Shown here piece by piece: positions 37,277-46,021 of a stretch of DNA of 64,000 bases. The position numbers and the translations under genes were made by a program. Each line of letters opens with the position of its first letter. The stretch's first letter is position 1. The notes under the pieces were generated by a model. That model was given only the letters and a program-made list of their open reading frames with translations, ran no database searches and was not told the origin of the DNA. The DNA comes from Alloyangia pacifica (GTDB lineage: Bacteria > Pseudomonadota > Alphaproteobacteria > Rhodobacterales > Rhodobacteraceae): contig NZ_FOZW01000003.1 in assembly GCF_900116195.1 (NCBI RefSeq), positions 417,018 to 481,017 of the forward strand. The letters run 5' to 3'.

Positions 37277-37283
37277 GGGCGGA

Positions 37284-37787
37284 ATGGTGGCGCAGCAAGG
37301 CGGACCACGAGTGGCGCTGGTGCTGGGGGCGGCGGTCTGGAGCGGCGGGCGGCCCTCGCCGACACTGCGGCGCCGGGCGCTGCACGCGGCGGCGCTCTGG
37401 CGGGCAGGGGAGGTCTCGGTCATCCTTGCCTCGGGGGGCGTCGGGCGGCACGGCCCCTCGGAGGCGGCGGTGATCGCGGGGCTTTGCCGTGAGGCGGGCG
37501 TGCCGGAGGCGGCGCTCATGCTGGAGGAGCGCTCGACCAGCACCGAGGAGAACCTGCGGCTCTCGCTGCCGTTGCTGCGGCGGATCGGGGCCGGGGAGGT
37601 GGTGGTTGTCACGGACGGATTTCACGCCCCGCGGGCGCGTCTGGTGGCGCGGCGACTCGGGCTCGTGGGCGCGCTGGGGTCAGTGCGCAGCGACTCGCCC
37701 CGGGTGCCGCTGTCGGTCAACCGTGTGAAGGCGGGGCTGCGCGAGGTGCCTGCCTACCTCTGGTACGCCTTGCGGCTGCGTGGCTGA
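37284..37787 (+). CDS. YdcF-like (DUF218) protein
   Basis: A 167-residue protein of the DUF218/ElyC/SanA-YdcF fold. It starts VALVLGAAVWSGGRPSPTLRRR with the conserved 'LG(A)' strand and Arg, contains STSTEENLRLSL (the S-T-x-E-N motif), and VVVVTDGFHAPRARL (the D-x-x-H-x-x-R motif). Family members act on envelope or nucleotide-related compounds; role here unknown. It lacks the N-terminal membrane helices of SanA, so it is probably cytoplasmic. Confidence 0.87.
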   Translation: MVAQQGGPRVALVLGAAVWSGGRPSPTLRRRALHAAALWRAGEVSVILASGGVGRHGPSEAAVIAGLCREAGVPEAALMLEERSTSTEENLRLSLPLLRRIGAGEVVVVTDGFHAPRARLVARRLGLVGALGSVRSDSPRVPLSVNRVKAGLREVPAYLWYALRLRG

Positions 37788-37808
37788 GCCGCGGTGCGCT
37801 GTGCGGCG

Positions 37809-38240
37809 TCAGAGAATCCCGATCTCGGCCAGCGCTCCTGCGAGCTCGGGCGGCAACTCGTCGTCATCTTCGCGGGCGGCCGAAAGATCCGGGGGCGCAT
37901 CCGCGGGCGAGAGGTAGCGCCAGCCCTGAAAGGGACGGCGCGGCGAGACGGCGACGCGGTGGATCTCCGGGTCGAGCACCAGCGCGCAATGCCGCGTGCC
38001 GTCGTGACCGGTGACCTCGTCGAGCCGGAGGACCCGCTGGCGGCACTGGATCATGCCCTTGAAAACCCAGTAGATCGATCCGCCGTTGAGCAGCTCGGCC
38101 TCGCGTTTCGGCCACATCCGGGTGACGTGGCAGGGCAGCCCGTCAGCAGTCTGCGCGGCGCGGCCTGTTTGCCAGGCGGCCAGCGTCTTGACGCTCTCGG
38201 TGCCGACGCTGAGCTTGATCAGATGGGTGTATTTATCCAC
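37809..38240 (-). CDS. DUF1489 family protein
   Basis: A 143-residue protein starting at GTG (GGAAG upstream). Family hallmarks are HLIKLSVGTESVKTLAAWQ, the block CHVTRMWPKREAELLNGGS followed by IYWVFKGMI, and CALVLDPEIHRV with RRPFQGWRYL. DUF1489 is conserved in alphaproteobacteria and has no known function. It ends 22 bp from the YdcF-like gene (convergent) and is divergent from nrdJ. Confidence 0.88.
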   Translation of the reverse strand: MDKYTHLIKLSVGTESVKTLAAWQTGRAAQTADGLPCHVTRMWPKREAELLNGGSIYWVFKGMIQCRQRVLRLDEVTGHDGTRHCALVLDPEIHRVAVSPRRPFQGWRYLSPADAPPDLSAAREDDDELPPELAGALAEIGIL

Positions 38241-38241
38241 G
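38233..38241 (+). promoter_or_regulatory. Possible DnaA box in the nrdJ upstream region
   Basis: TTATCCACG matches the DnaA-box consensus TTATCCACA in 8 of 9 bases. Ribonucleotide reductase genes are often DnaA-regulated, but here the site overlaps the GTG start of the divergent DUF1489 gene and is a single copy, so support is modest. Confidence 0.3.
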
Positions 38242-38462
38242 GATTCTTCCACAGAGTCCTCAACAGGCAGAGATATATATTGTAGGCTATGCGTCAGGAG
38301 CTTCAAGCAGTGGTAGGCCTGTGCCTCAAAAACGTGTACTCTTACGTACCGCGCGTTCTTGCATCGGGCAGCGGTCGCGAGTAGGGACACCGCCCTGCCA
38401 CCTACCGCGCGACACTGCCGCCGCGCCCTCGAATTGACGAGCCAACAAGGAAGTCTGCTGCC

Positions 38463-40751
38463 ATGACTCGCTTTGCCGCCCCCATCGCCGAACAGATCTG
38501 GGACATGAAATACCGGTTCAAGGAGGCGGACGGCACCCCGATCGACCAGAGTGTCGAGGACAGCTGGCGCCGCATCGCGCGTGCGCTCGCCTCGGTGGAG
38601 AAGAAGCCCGCGGTCTGGGAAGAGAAATTCTACGGCGCGCTCGAGGATTTCCAGTACCTGCCCGCCGGCCGGATCACCGCCGGCGCCGGGACCGCGCGCT
38701 CGGTCACCCTGTTCAACTGCTTCGTCATGGGCACCATCCCCGACAGCATGTCCGGCATCTTCGACATGCTCAAGGAAGCCGCGCTGACCATGCAGCAGGG
38801 TGGGGGGATCGGCTATGACTTCTCGACCATCCGGCCCAAGGGCGCGCATGTGGCGGGCGTCGCCGCCGACGCCTCGGGGCCGCTGTCGTTCATGGACGTC
38901 TGGGATGCCATGTGCCGCACCATCATGTCGGCGGGCTCGCGCCGTGGCGCGATGATGGCCACCATGCGCTGCGACCACCCGGACGTGGAGCAGTTCATCT
39001 CGGCCAAGGCGGACAGCGCGCGGCTGCGCATGTTCAACCTCAGCGTGCTGGTCACCGACCCCTTCATGGAAGCGGTGAAGGCGGACGGTTCCTGGGATCT
39101 GCAGTTCGATGGCAAGGTCTACCACACGGTCAAGGCGCGCGACCTGTGGAACAAGATCATGAAGGCCACCTACGATTATGCCGAGCCGGGCGTGATCTTC
39201 ATCGACCGCATCAACAAGGCCAACAACCTCAGCTACATCGAACAGATCGCCGCGACCAACCCCTGCGGTGAGCAGCCGTTGCCGCCCTATGGCGCCTGCC
39301 TGCTGGGCTCGATCAACCTTGCACGTCTGGTGGACACGCCCTTCGAGAAGGGCGCGGATATCCCCGAGGCCAAGCTCGACGAGCTGGTCGCGCTGGCGAT
39401 CCGCATGATGGACAACGTGGTGGATGCATCGAACTTCCCGCTGCCGCAGCAGGCCGAGGAAGCGCAGAACAAGCGTCGCATCGGCCTCGGCGTCACCGGT
39501 CTTGCCGATGCGCTGCTGATGATGGGCCTGCGCTACGGCTCGGAAGAAGCGGCGGCGCAGACCGAGACCTGGCTCAAGCGCATCGCCCGCGCCTCCTACC
39601 TCGCCTCGGTCGAACTGGCCAAGGAGAAGGGCGCCTTCCCGCTGTTCGACGCCGAGAAGTTTCTCGCCTCGGGCAACATGATGCAGATGGACGACGACGT
39701 GCGCGAGGCGATCCGCACCCATGGCATCCGCAACGCGCTGCTGACCTCGATCGCGCCCACCGGCACCATCTCGCTCTACGCGGGCAACGTGTCGTCGGGC
39801 ATCGAGCCGGTGTTTGCCTATGCCTACACCCGCAAGGTTCTGCAGAAGGACGGCACCCGGACCGAGGAAGAGGTGGTCGATTACGCTGTGCAGATGTGGC
39901 GTGACAAGTTCGGCGATGCCGAGCTGCCCGATTATTTCGTCAACGCCCAGACCCTCGCCCCGCTCGAGCACGTGCGCATGCAGGCGGCGGCGCAGAAGTG
40001 GATCGACAGCTCGATTTCCAAGACGATCAACTGCCCCGAGGACATCTCCTTCGAAGGCTTCAAGGACGTCTACATGGAAGCCTACGAGACCGGCTGCAAG
40101 GGCTGCACCACCTACCGTCCGAACGACGTGACGGGCTCGGTCCTGTCGGTCTCGGAGAAGGAGGAGAAGACCCCGGCCGAGAGCCCGGCAGTGGTCACCG
40201 AAACCGCCGATGGCGGCGCCGAGGTGGTCTACATGTCCGAGCCCCTCGACCGGCCGCAGTCGCTTGAAGGGCACACCTACAAGCTCAAATGGCCGGACAG
40301 CGAGCACGCCATCTACCTGACGATCAACGACATCATCGTCGGCGGGCACCGCCGTCCGTTCGAGGTGTTCATCAACTCCAAGAACATGGAGCATTACGCC
40401 TGGACGGTGGCGCTGACGCGGATGATCTCGGCTGTCTTCCGCCGTGGCGGGGACGTCTCCTTCGTGGTGGAGGAACTGAAGGCGGTCTTCGATCCGCGCG
40501 GCGGCGCCTGGGTGCAAGGCAAATACATCCCCTCGATCCTGGCTGCGATCGGCGGCGTGATCGAGAAGCATCTGGTGGCGACCGGATTCCTGGAGGGCGA
40601 AGGCAAGGGGCTGAAGGCGGACCCGACCGCCAAGGTCGTCGGCCTCGACGCCCCCCGCGGCAAGGCCTGCCCCTCCTGCGGCCAGTTCTCGATGATGATG
40701 GTCGAGGGCTGCATGACCTGCTCGAGTTGCGGTCACTCGAAATGCGGGTGA
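38463..40751 (+). CDS. nrdJ: Adenosylcobalamin-dependent (class II) ribonucleotide reductase
   Basis: A 762-residue enzyme that reduces ribonucleotides to deoxyribonucleotides using a B12-generated thiyl radical. The catalytic finger loop NPCGEQPLPPYGACLLGSINL (split in notation) begins at about residue 266, with Cys268 and Glu270. The first redox Cys is in LFNCFVMG (Cys86). The C-terminus has a CPSCG...CMTCSSCG zinc-ribbon-like/redox tail. No class I beta-subunit gene is nearby. Located between the divergent DUF1489 gene and a gene-poor region; a hairpin terminator follows. Confidence 0.95.
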   Translation: MTRFAAPIAEQIWDMKYRFKEADGTPIDQSVEDSWRRIARALASVEKKPAVWEEKFYGALEDFQYLPAGRITAGAGTARSVTLFNCFVMGTIPDSMSGIFDMLKEAALTMQQGGGIGYDFSTIRPKGAHVAGVAADASGPLSFMDVWDAMCRTIMSAGSRRGAMMATMRCDHPDVEQFISAKADSARLRMFNLSVLVTDPFMEAVKADGSWDLQFDGKVYHTVKARDLWNKIMKATYDYAEPGVIFIDRINKANNLSYIEQIAATNPCGEQPLPPYGACLLGSINLARLVDTPFEKGADIPEAKLDELVALAIRMMDNVVDASNFPLPQQAEEAQNKRRIGLGVTGLADALLMMGLRYGSEEAAAQTETWLKRIARASYLASVELAKEKGAFPLFDAEKFLASGNMMQMDDDVREAIRTHGIRNALLTSIAPTGTISLYAGNVSSGIEPVFAYAYTRKVLQKDGTRTEEEVVDYAVQMWRDKFGDAELPDYFVNAQTLAPLEHVRMQAAAQKWIDSSISKTINCPEDISFEGFKDVYMEAYETGCKGCTTYRPNDVTGSVLSVSEKEEKTPAESPAVVTETADGGAEVVYMSEPLDRPQSLEGHTYKLKWPDSEHAIYLTINDIIVGGHRRPFEVFINSKNMEHYAWTVALTRMISAVFRRGGDVSFVVEELKAVFDPRGGAWVQGKYIPSILAAIGGVIEKHLVATGFLEGEGKGLKADPTAKVVGLDAPRGKACPSCGQFSMMMVEGCMTCSSCGHSKCG

Positions 40752-40842
40752 AGTGAGTAGCCAGTTGTCAGTATTTGTTCCTACTACCAATTATTGGCCA
40801 CCGGCGGGGCTGAAATGGCCATTGTGCAATCATAATAAGTGC

Positions 40843-40864
40843 ATCGGGCGGAAACGCCCGATTT
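40843..40864 (+). terminator. Probable terminator of nrdJ
   Basis: ATCGGGCG and CGCCCGAT arms close on a stable GAAA tetraloop, followed by TT. It is about 90 bp after the nrdJ stop. The short T tract lowers confidence. Confidence 0.6.
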
Positions 40865-41192
40865 CCGAAAATTTGGGGTTGAACTAAAGCGGTTGGAGGT
40901 TCGAAACCTCTTCAGGGAATATGGCGCTCCGGTAGCGACATTCAAAATGGATATCCGGATTCCTTATTTCGGTGAAAGCCATGGTGTCGAGCCATAGTGG
41001 CGTAGGCACAAGAGGTCCCCGGCGCGGCGCTCACTTGAAGAGTTCGGAAGGTCGTGCGGTTGGTGGTTCGATACTGCGTGTAGGGTTGGGCAACCCATCA
41101 AAGGCTTGCTCGGTCTCTGGAAAAACTCGGCCTGCCATCTACGCTCCCCTTACCGGTGCCAGCTCCCCAGGCCCAGGGCGCCAAAAACACGG
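40865..41192. other. Gene-free interval with small palindromes
   Basis: No supported gene. Contains GAGGTTCGAAACCTC at 40896-40910, which looks like a tRNA T arm but has no matching acceptor, D or anticodon arms around it, and a GGGTT-GGGC-AACCC hairpin near 41083. A 96-codon open frame here runs through the strong hairpin at 41193-41222 and has no family resemblance, so I left it out. Confidence 0.45.
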
Positions 41193-41222
41193 AAAAAAGG
41201 GGCGACCGCTGGTCGCCCCTTT
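41193..41222 (-). terminator. Intrinsic terminator on the minus strand
   Basis: A 12-bp stem AAAGGGGCGACC/GGTCGCCCCTTT with a 3-base loop. Read on the minus strand it runs into six Ts and then TTTTT again a little later. It would stop transcripts coming from the hypothetical genes to the right, or from an unrecognised RNA in 41223-41628. Confidence 0.7.
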
Positions 41223-41628
41223 CAAGTTCCGAATTTATGACGCTCTTCCGGGTAGCGGTTGAGTTCCCGATTGCATTCGCGATGTAAGCAGAAGCTTTGA
41301 GCTTGCCTGGTGCGAATGTCTCACAACTGAGGAGTGACGTGCGGATATCCTCGCTACCACGCTCGACCCCTTAGCCGAGATCAGGAAGGACTGCGTGTGT
41401 CCCAGGCCAGAGCGGACGCATGCTCTTGCCCTACAAGGTGGCGTTCACTGCCGGAACCGCGCAGGCGCAGTGGATGAGATTGCGATCAACACATGCCTCC
41501 GGAGACGGCGCATCCCATAGGGCCGCGCCAGACAGCAACGTCGCGGCCCTATTCTCTGGGCAATGCGAGGTCGAGGCGGACGCCCAATTGCCTCTCGGGC
41601 GTTCCGCATTCGGCTGCTCGGCTCTCTA

Positions 41629-41976
41629 TCAATGGACGGAACGGAACCTCTCGAGAAGCTCGCTGATCCTCGCTCCATGCCAACGGATCGCCGCCGTATC
41701 GAACTTCCGTTTGCGGGCAATGGTGTCGATAGCCGACGCCGTCTGACGCGCCAGGCCCTGTTCGATCTCGGCAAGCGCATCCTCGATCATCCGCGCATTC
41801 GGTTGCTGGGTCCCGAAGGCGCCATGAAGATCGCAGAACGCGTCGAACGCGGTCGGCATATCGAGAGCGTCGAGAAGGTCGCACAAGCTGCGGCCATGAC
41901 GGCGAAGGTGCCTTTCCGTGTCCGCGATCCTGTCGTGGGCGGCTTGTCCTGTGTTGGGAGTGAGGGTGTTGAACAT
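41629..41976 (-). CDS. Hypothetical protein
   Basis: A 115-residue, mainly helical, soluble-looking protein (MFNTLTPNTGQAAHDRIA at the start; RIADTERHLRRHGRSLCDLL region could be a coiled or helical bundle). GGAGG stands 7 bases before the ATG, which strongly supports translation. I do not recognise a family. It lies alone in a gene-poor region with another small hypothetical gene on the same strand, about 380 bp upstream. Confidence 0.6.
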   Translation of the reverse strand: MFNTLTPNTGQAAHDRIADTERHLRRHGRSLCDLLDALDMPTAFDAFCDLHGAFGTQQPNARMIEDALAEIEQGLARQTASAIDTIARKRKFDTAAIRWHGARISELLERFRSVH

Positions 41977-42326
41977 GATGGAACCTCCGTTTCATGCGAA
42001 AACTCAGCTGGTTAATGCCTTTTCTGCGGCGTCATGAGTGAAGCATCTGGAGGTGTTTGAGCGTGGTTTCGGCCCCCTGTATTTGCAGTTTCGTCGTCGG
42101 TTGGTGCTGGTGAAGTGAACATTGGTCTTGCAGTGCGAAGACGAACGAAAAACTTCCGGCTCAATCGATTTTTTTCGGCGAGGGTCTGCCCTGCGGCGTT
42201 GTCGCCGGCTCAATTCTCGAACTACCGGGTTGGATAACGTTGCACGTTGCTCCGGATGCGTCGGTCGGTATCTGGAGCTGCAAATCGTCTTCGTCTTGAC
42301 GCTTGTTACAGGCTGGGGATTTCAAG
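41977..42326. other. Gene-free interval of about 350 bp
   Basis: No supported gene on either strand; several short open frames have neither ribosome-binding sites nor recognisable sequence. Base composition is slightly richer in A/T than flanking operons. It probably holds the promoter of the minus-strand hypothetical gene. Confidence 0.4.
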
Positions 42327-42349
42327 CCGCTGGCCTTGAAGGCCAGCGG
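42327..42349. other. Perfect 23-bp palindrome downstream of the second hypothetical gene
   Basis: CCGCTGGCCTT-G-AAGGCCAGCGG, 11-bp arms with a single central base, 11 bp past the stop of the minus-strand gene. No T tract follows. It could form a terminator-like hairpin or be a protein-binding palindrome. Confidence 0.5.
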
Positions 42350-42359
42350 TATGGGGAAC

Positions 42360-42779
42360 TCAGGCGGCGTCCTGCCTGGCCAGTACTTCGGCCATGATGC
42401 CTCGGTCTTCTTCCATAGAGGCCAGTGCCTGGAGCAAGTCGAACAGGGCGTCGGTTTGCAGGCAGATTTCCTCGACTTCAACGCCGTCGGGATCGAGCAT
42501 GAGGGAGAAGTCAAAATCGAGATCGTCGTCTTCGGCCGCTCCCAGGGGATCGAGAGAGAGGAGACGGTGAAGGGCCACGAGCTCGACCTTGGCTCCGTTT
42601 GTCAGGCGCCTGGCCTTACGGAGGTCGCCGATCAGGCGAAGCACACGCCGTCCGCGCTCCGCTCCTCCAACAAGTTCTGCCGCGGAAATGAGAGCGTCAC
42701 CATGCTCTGCGAGGTGGAGTTGTGCCGCAGTGAGTTGCGGGTCGCCGGAATGGGCCGCAGTCCGAAGTGTAGTCCTCAT
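42360..42779 (-). CDS. Hypothetical acidic protein
   Basis: A 139-residue soluble protein starting MRTTLRTAAHSGDPQL with AGGAG nicely spaced before the ATG. The N-terminal half is helical (about 15-70); the middle has a strongly acidic stretch, GAAEDDDLDFDFS. The C-terminal part is helical with Leu/Met. No family recognised. The acidic middle might suit a protein-binding role; that is only a guess. Same strand as the 115-residue hypothetical. Confidence 0.6.
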   Translation of the reverse strand: MRTTLRTAAHSGDPQLTAAQLHLAEHGDALISAAELVGGAERGRRVLRLIGDLRKARRLTNGAKVELVALHRLLSLDPLGAAEDDDLDFDFSLMLDPDGVEVEEICLQTDALFDLLQALASMEEDRGIMAEVLARQDAA

Positions 42780-43268
42780 GAAAGTCTTCTCCTTGGCGCG
42801 CCGCGTTCGTGCGGCATCAAGCTTGCCGGTCCGCCAAGGCATTCCTTAGGTTGCTTCTTGATCTGGCCACCCGCGCTCGCCCGAGTGCGCGGGAGAACAG
42901 ATCAGGGAGCGGCCAGTCAATCAGGTGAGTGCTCCTTGCTTGGTTCATGTTGGCGCGTTGAGCCAGCGCTGGGTCACTGTTCGTAGGCTTCGAAAAGAAG
43001 ATTGGTCACTTCTCCGGAGACGAAGAAAAAAGTGGTAGAGAACGCGAAAATTCTTGGGGTTTGGGAAACCGTGTCGGTCCGATCTGCGGGACCTTTCAGC
43101 CGTTCGCTGCCATGCAGAATTCTCCGCATCAACCACTCGTGCGCTACCTGCAGCAAGGCGGCTTCGCCGATGGATCGGCATCCGGATACAGCCAATTTCG
43201 GAAAACGCCGGGCACCGGCGTCTGTACTTTCGGTTGCCTGGATAGGTTGACCTGCATCAAGATCGAAA
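42780..43268. other. Gene-free interval of about 490 bp upstream of the hydrolase cluster
   Basis: Short overlapping open frames on both strands at 42945-43270 have no ribosome-binding sites and no recognisable families. I see no gene here. It separates the gene-poor stretch from the exported-hydrolase cluster. Confidence 0.45.
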
Positions 43269-43294
43269 TCTGAAATTATTGCTATGTGCGAATT
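43269..43294. promoter_or_regulatory. Putative operator shared with 45725-45748
   Basis: On the minus strand this reads AATTCGCACATAG, five bases, then ATTTCAGA. The region upstream of the second AraC gene has AATTCGCATATGG, three bases, then ATTTCAGA. It lies 27 bp before the first amidohydrolase gene. A binding site for one of the two AraC-family regulators is plausible; the two-base spacing difference weakens it. Confidence 0.4.
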
Positions 43295-43320
43295 GAATGT
43301 TTCTGGAGGAACGCGCTTAA

Positions 43321-44661
43321 ATGAAGTCGCCTATTCGCATTTCCTTGGTGGCGCTGCTGGCTGCCTTTGCTTCGTCGCCCGGCCTGGCTCAGGATCAGTC
43401 TCCGATCCTCATCACCAACGTCAACGTCTTCGATGGGGTCAACGAGGCGCTGATCGAGAACGCCAATGTCGTGGTGACCGGCAATCTCATTTCGGAGATC
43501 TCGACTGAAGACCTCGCCGTTGCAGGGGGCACGGTGATCGACGGCGGCGGGCGCACCATGATCCCCGGTCTGATCGATGTTCACTGGCACACCTCCTATT
43601 GCTGCGCCTCGCAGAGCACCGTGGTCACCGGCGACATCCTCGAGATTGCGATCCGCGGCGCCATGGGCTCGGAGCGCACCCTGATGCGCGGCTTCACCAC
43701 GGTGCGCGACGTCGGCGGCAACCCGTTCGCCACCAAGAAGATGATCGATGCTGGCGAGATTTCGGGCCCGCGCATCCTGCCCTCGGGGCCGCCGATGAGC
43801 CAGACCGGCGGGCACTTTGACTATGGCGCCTATCAGGACGTGCCATCGAACCCGGGCGACTCCCTTTGGTATTGGAACCGCGTCGGCCTGATGCTGATCG
43901 CCGATGGCGTGGATGATGTCACTCTGCGCTCGCGCGAAGTGATGCGTATGGGCGCGAGCCAGCTGAAGATTTCGGGCGGTGGCGGGGTGTCCTCGGTCTA
44001 CGACCCGCTGGACGTGAGCCAGTACACCATGGCCGAACTCAGGGCCTTCGTTGAGGTCGCCGAGAGCTACAACACCTATGTCGCCTCGCACATCTTCACC
44101 GACGAGGCGGCGCAGATGGCCATCGAGGCCGGTGTGAAGTCCATCGAGCACGGCAATCTGCTGAGTCGCGAGACTATCCAGATGATGAAGGACAACGACG
44201 TCTGGCTCTCGGTGCAGCCGATCCTGAACGACGAGGATGCCTTCAGCTTTAACGACCCGGTCAGCACGCAGAAATTCATCGAGGTGACCGACGGCACCTC
44301 GAACTCGATCCAGATGGCGAAGGAGATCGGCGTCAAGGTGGCCTTCGGCACCGATATGCTCTTCGACGCGGACCTGGCGGAGAAGCAGGGCGCGTTCCTC
44401 GCTAAGATGAGCCGCTGGTACACGCCTTACGAGGTCCTGAAGATGGCGACCTCGACCAATGCCGAACTGCTTGAGCTGGCCGGCCCGCGCCACCCCTACC
44501 AGCAGGGTCCGCTGGGTGTTCTGGAGCCAGGCGCCTATGCCGACCTGATCCTTGTCGATGGCAACCCGCTCGAGAATATCGATCTCGTGGCGGATCCGGA
44601 CGCGAATTTCGACCTGATCATGAAGGATGGCAAGGTCTTCAAGAACACGCTCGGCGACTGA
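43321..44661 (+). CDS. Exported metal-dependent amidohydrolase 1
   Basis: A 446-residue protein. Signal peptide about 1-24 (ending GLAQ), then the amidohydrolase-superfamily barrel. Metal and catalytic residues are placed as H88-x-H90 (GLIDVHWHT), Lys216 (QLKISGGGG), His257 (SHIFTDE), His277 (IEHGN) and Asp345 (FGTDM). The C-terminal beta-sandwich part LGVLEPGAYADLILVDGNPL is typical. The 'carboxylated-lysine' binuclear subgroup includes Xaa-Arg/Lys peptidases, prolidases and ochratoxinase-like enzymes. It probably cleaves an amide or peptide bond in the periplasm. GGAGG precedes the ATG. Paralogs at 49004 and 56096. Confidence 0.9.
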   Translation: MKSPIRISLVALLAAFASSPGLAQDQSPILITNVNVFDGVNEALIENANVVVTGNLISEISTEDLAVAGGTVIDGGGRTMIPGLIDVHWHTSYCCASQSTVVTGDILEIAIRGAMGSERTLMRGFTTVRDVGGNPFATKKMIDAGEISGPRILPSGPPMSQTGGHFDYGAYQDVPSNPGDSLWYWNRVGLMLIADGVDDVTLRSREVMRMGASQLKISGGGGVSSVYDPLDVSQYTMAELRAFVEVAESYNTYVASHIFTDEAAQMAIEAGVKSIEHGNLLSRETIQMMKDNDVWLSVQPILNDEDAFSFNDPVSTQKFIEVTDGTSNSIQMAKEIGVKVAFGTDMLFDADLAEKQGAFLAKMSRWYTPYEVLKMATSTNAELLELAGPRHPYQQGPLGVLEPGAYADLILVDGNPLENIDLVADPDANFDLIMKDGKVFKNTLGD

Positions 44662-44717
44662 TCGCGCCGCGGGCGCTGTCCGTGCAGGAATTTCAGGCAG
44701 GGGAGGAGGCAACGCGC

Positions 44718-45698
44718 ATGAAGGATTCCGCAGAACACCGGGAGGACGGGCGACCGGAAGGCACCTATTCGGCGGTGCATTCGGAAAAGGTGGAAGACTA
44801 CAGCGGAACGGCCGAGCCCTTGCTCCCCGTTCTCGAGGTCTCCGCCACGCAACTTGCACCGGGGCCGCCGCCTTCGAATGTCGGCATCTTCGCTTCCGAC
44901 AAGGTCAACATCCTCGCAGTTCACTTCAACGCGCCCTCGGTGGGAACGGTGATCATCAAGCCTGAGTGCTTCGGCTTCATGTGGTGGGACGGGCCGGAGG
45001 AGTGTCGGATCAACGGCGTCCACACCGAGCGCTCTCTGCTCCATACCCAGGGCGAGCAGGACGGCTTTCACGCCGTGGGCGGCAAGCGCCGGACCGCTGG
45101 CCTGACGGTGCGTCGCGACGATCTGATCAGCGCGCTTGCCGCTCTGAGAGGGGTTGGCCCGGAGGACGTACATCTCGGTCGCTCGGCCCTGAGACTCAGC
45201 GATGCTGCGGCTCAGCGCTACCGGCGCGATATCAAGGCGTTCATGGGGGCCGCCCTCGAAGACGGCGCGCGGACGGGCAATCTGGGGGACGGGCTGTTCG
45301 GAGTACTGCTGGAGGCCTATCTTGGCGCGACTCCCGAGCAGAATCTCCGCTCGACCAGGCGCCCTGCAGAGCAGATCGTGCGACGAGCAGAGGAGCGCTA
45401 TTTCGAGGCCGACGGAGGCCCGGTCTCGCTTGCCGACCTCTGCGCCGCGGCGGGGGTCAGCCAATCCGTGCTCTACCGCGCCTTTCACTCGGTCTGCGAT
45501 GACGCGCCGCTGGCCTATTTTCACAAGAGGCGCCTGAATGAAGCCCGAAGAGTGCTGATGACATCGGAGCGATATCGCGGCGCGGTAAAGAACGCTGCGC
45601 TTTCCGCCGGGCTGACCGAGATGGGGCGTTTTTCGCTCGAATACCGCAGTCTTTTCGGAAAGTCCCCCTCTGCGACCTTGTCCATGTATGGGAGATAG
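44718..45698 (+). CDS. AraC-family transcriptional regulator 1
   Basis: A 326-residue regulator. The C-terminal AraC DNA-binding domain (about 230-320) shows two helix-turn-helix units (VSLADLCAAAGVSQSVLYRAF and the later GRFSLEYRSLFGKSPSATL). The N-terminal 200 residues contain VGTVIIKPECFGFMWWDG and an ALAALRGVGPEDVHL motif that I do not recognise as any named sensor domain. GGAGGAGG precedes the ATG. It follows amidohydrolase 1 by 56 bp and is a close paralog of the regulator at 46022. Confidence 0.88.
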   Translation: MKDSAEHREDGRPEGTYSAVHSEKVEDYSGTAEPLLPVLEVSATQLAPGPPPSNVGIFASDKVNILAVHFNAPSVGTVIIKPECFGFMWWDGPEECRINGVHTERSLLHTQGEQDGFHAVGGKRRTAGLTVRRDDLISALAALRGVGPEDVHLGRSALRLSDAAAQRYRRDIKAFMGAALEDGARTGNLGDGLFGVLLEAYLGATPEQNLRSTRRPAEQIVRRAEERYFEADGGPVSLADLCAAAGVSQSVLYRAFHSVCDDAPLAYFHKRRLNEARRVLMTSERYRGAVKNAALSAGLTEMGRFSLEYRSLFGKSPSATLSMYGR

Positions 45699-45724
45699 GG
45701 CGGATAGCGGCGTTATTTTGGAAG

Positions 45725-45748
45725 AATTCGCATATGGAAAATTTCAGA
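45725..45748. promoter_or_regulatory. Putative operator upstream of the second AraC gene
   Basis: AATTCGCATATGG, three bases, ATTTCAGA, sharing its two half-elements with the inverted site at 43269-43294. It is 274 bp before the second araC-type gene in a 323-bp intergenic region. Role inferred. Confidence 0.4.
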
Positions 45749-46021
45749 GACCGTCGCTTTAGCATGTAGCCTTCCTCACGTCGGCCGATCGTAGCGCGGT
45801 CATGGCCTCAGGGTCTTTTCGACCGTTAGGCCAATGTATCGCTCGGCAGGGGTGTTCCGGCCTGTTGGACCATGGACGCGTCACAGCCGGTCGACAGGTT
45901 CCGGCGGGAGATTGCATGCTCGGGGCCGAGATCGCGTGACCCGCAAATGTGCGGGCAGGGCGCTGGAACAGGTGAGGGGAGCCGTCCGGGGTCATCATCC
46001 AGAGAAATGGGAGGGACTGCG

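Noticed and set aside
38268..38286. Possible NrdR box (GATATATATTGTAG) upstream of nrdJ
   Set aside because: Only a partial match and single; NrdR sites usually come in pairs.
38241..40790. Long minus-strand extension upstream of the DUF1489 gene
   Set aside because: Antisense to nrdJ. Only the last 143 codons look like a real protein, and a GTG with ribosome-binding site starts them.
40896..40910. GAGGTTCGAAACCTC resembling a tRNA or tmRNA T arm
   Set aside because: No acceptor, D or anticodon stems pair around it, and no tmRNA tag frame is present, so it is not annotated as an RNA gene.
40972..41262. A 96-codon open frame on the plus strand
   Set aside because: Passes through a strong terminator hairpin, has no ribosome-binding site, odd composition.
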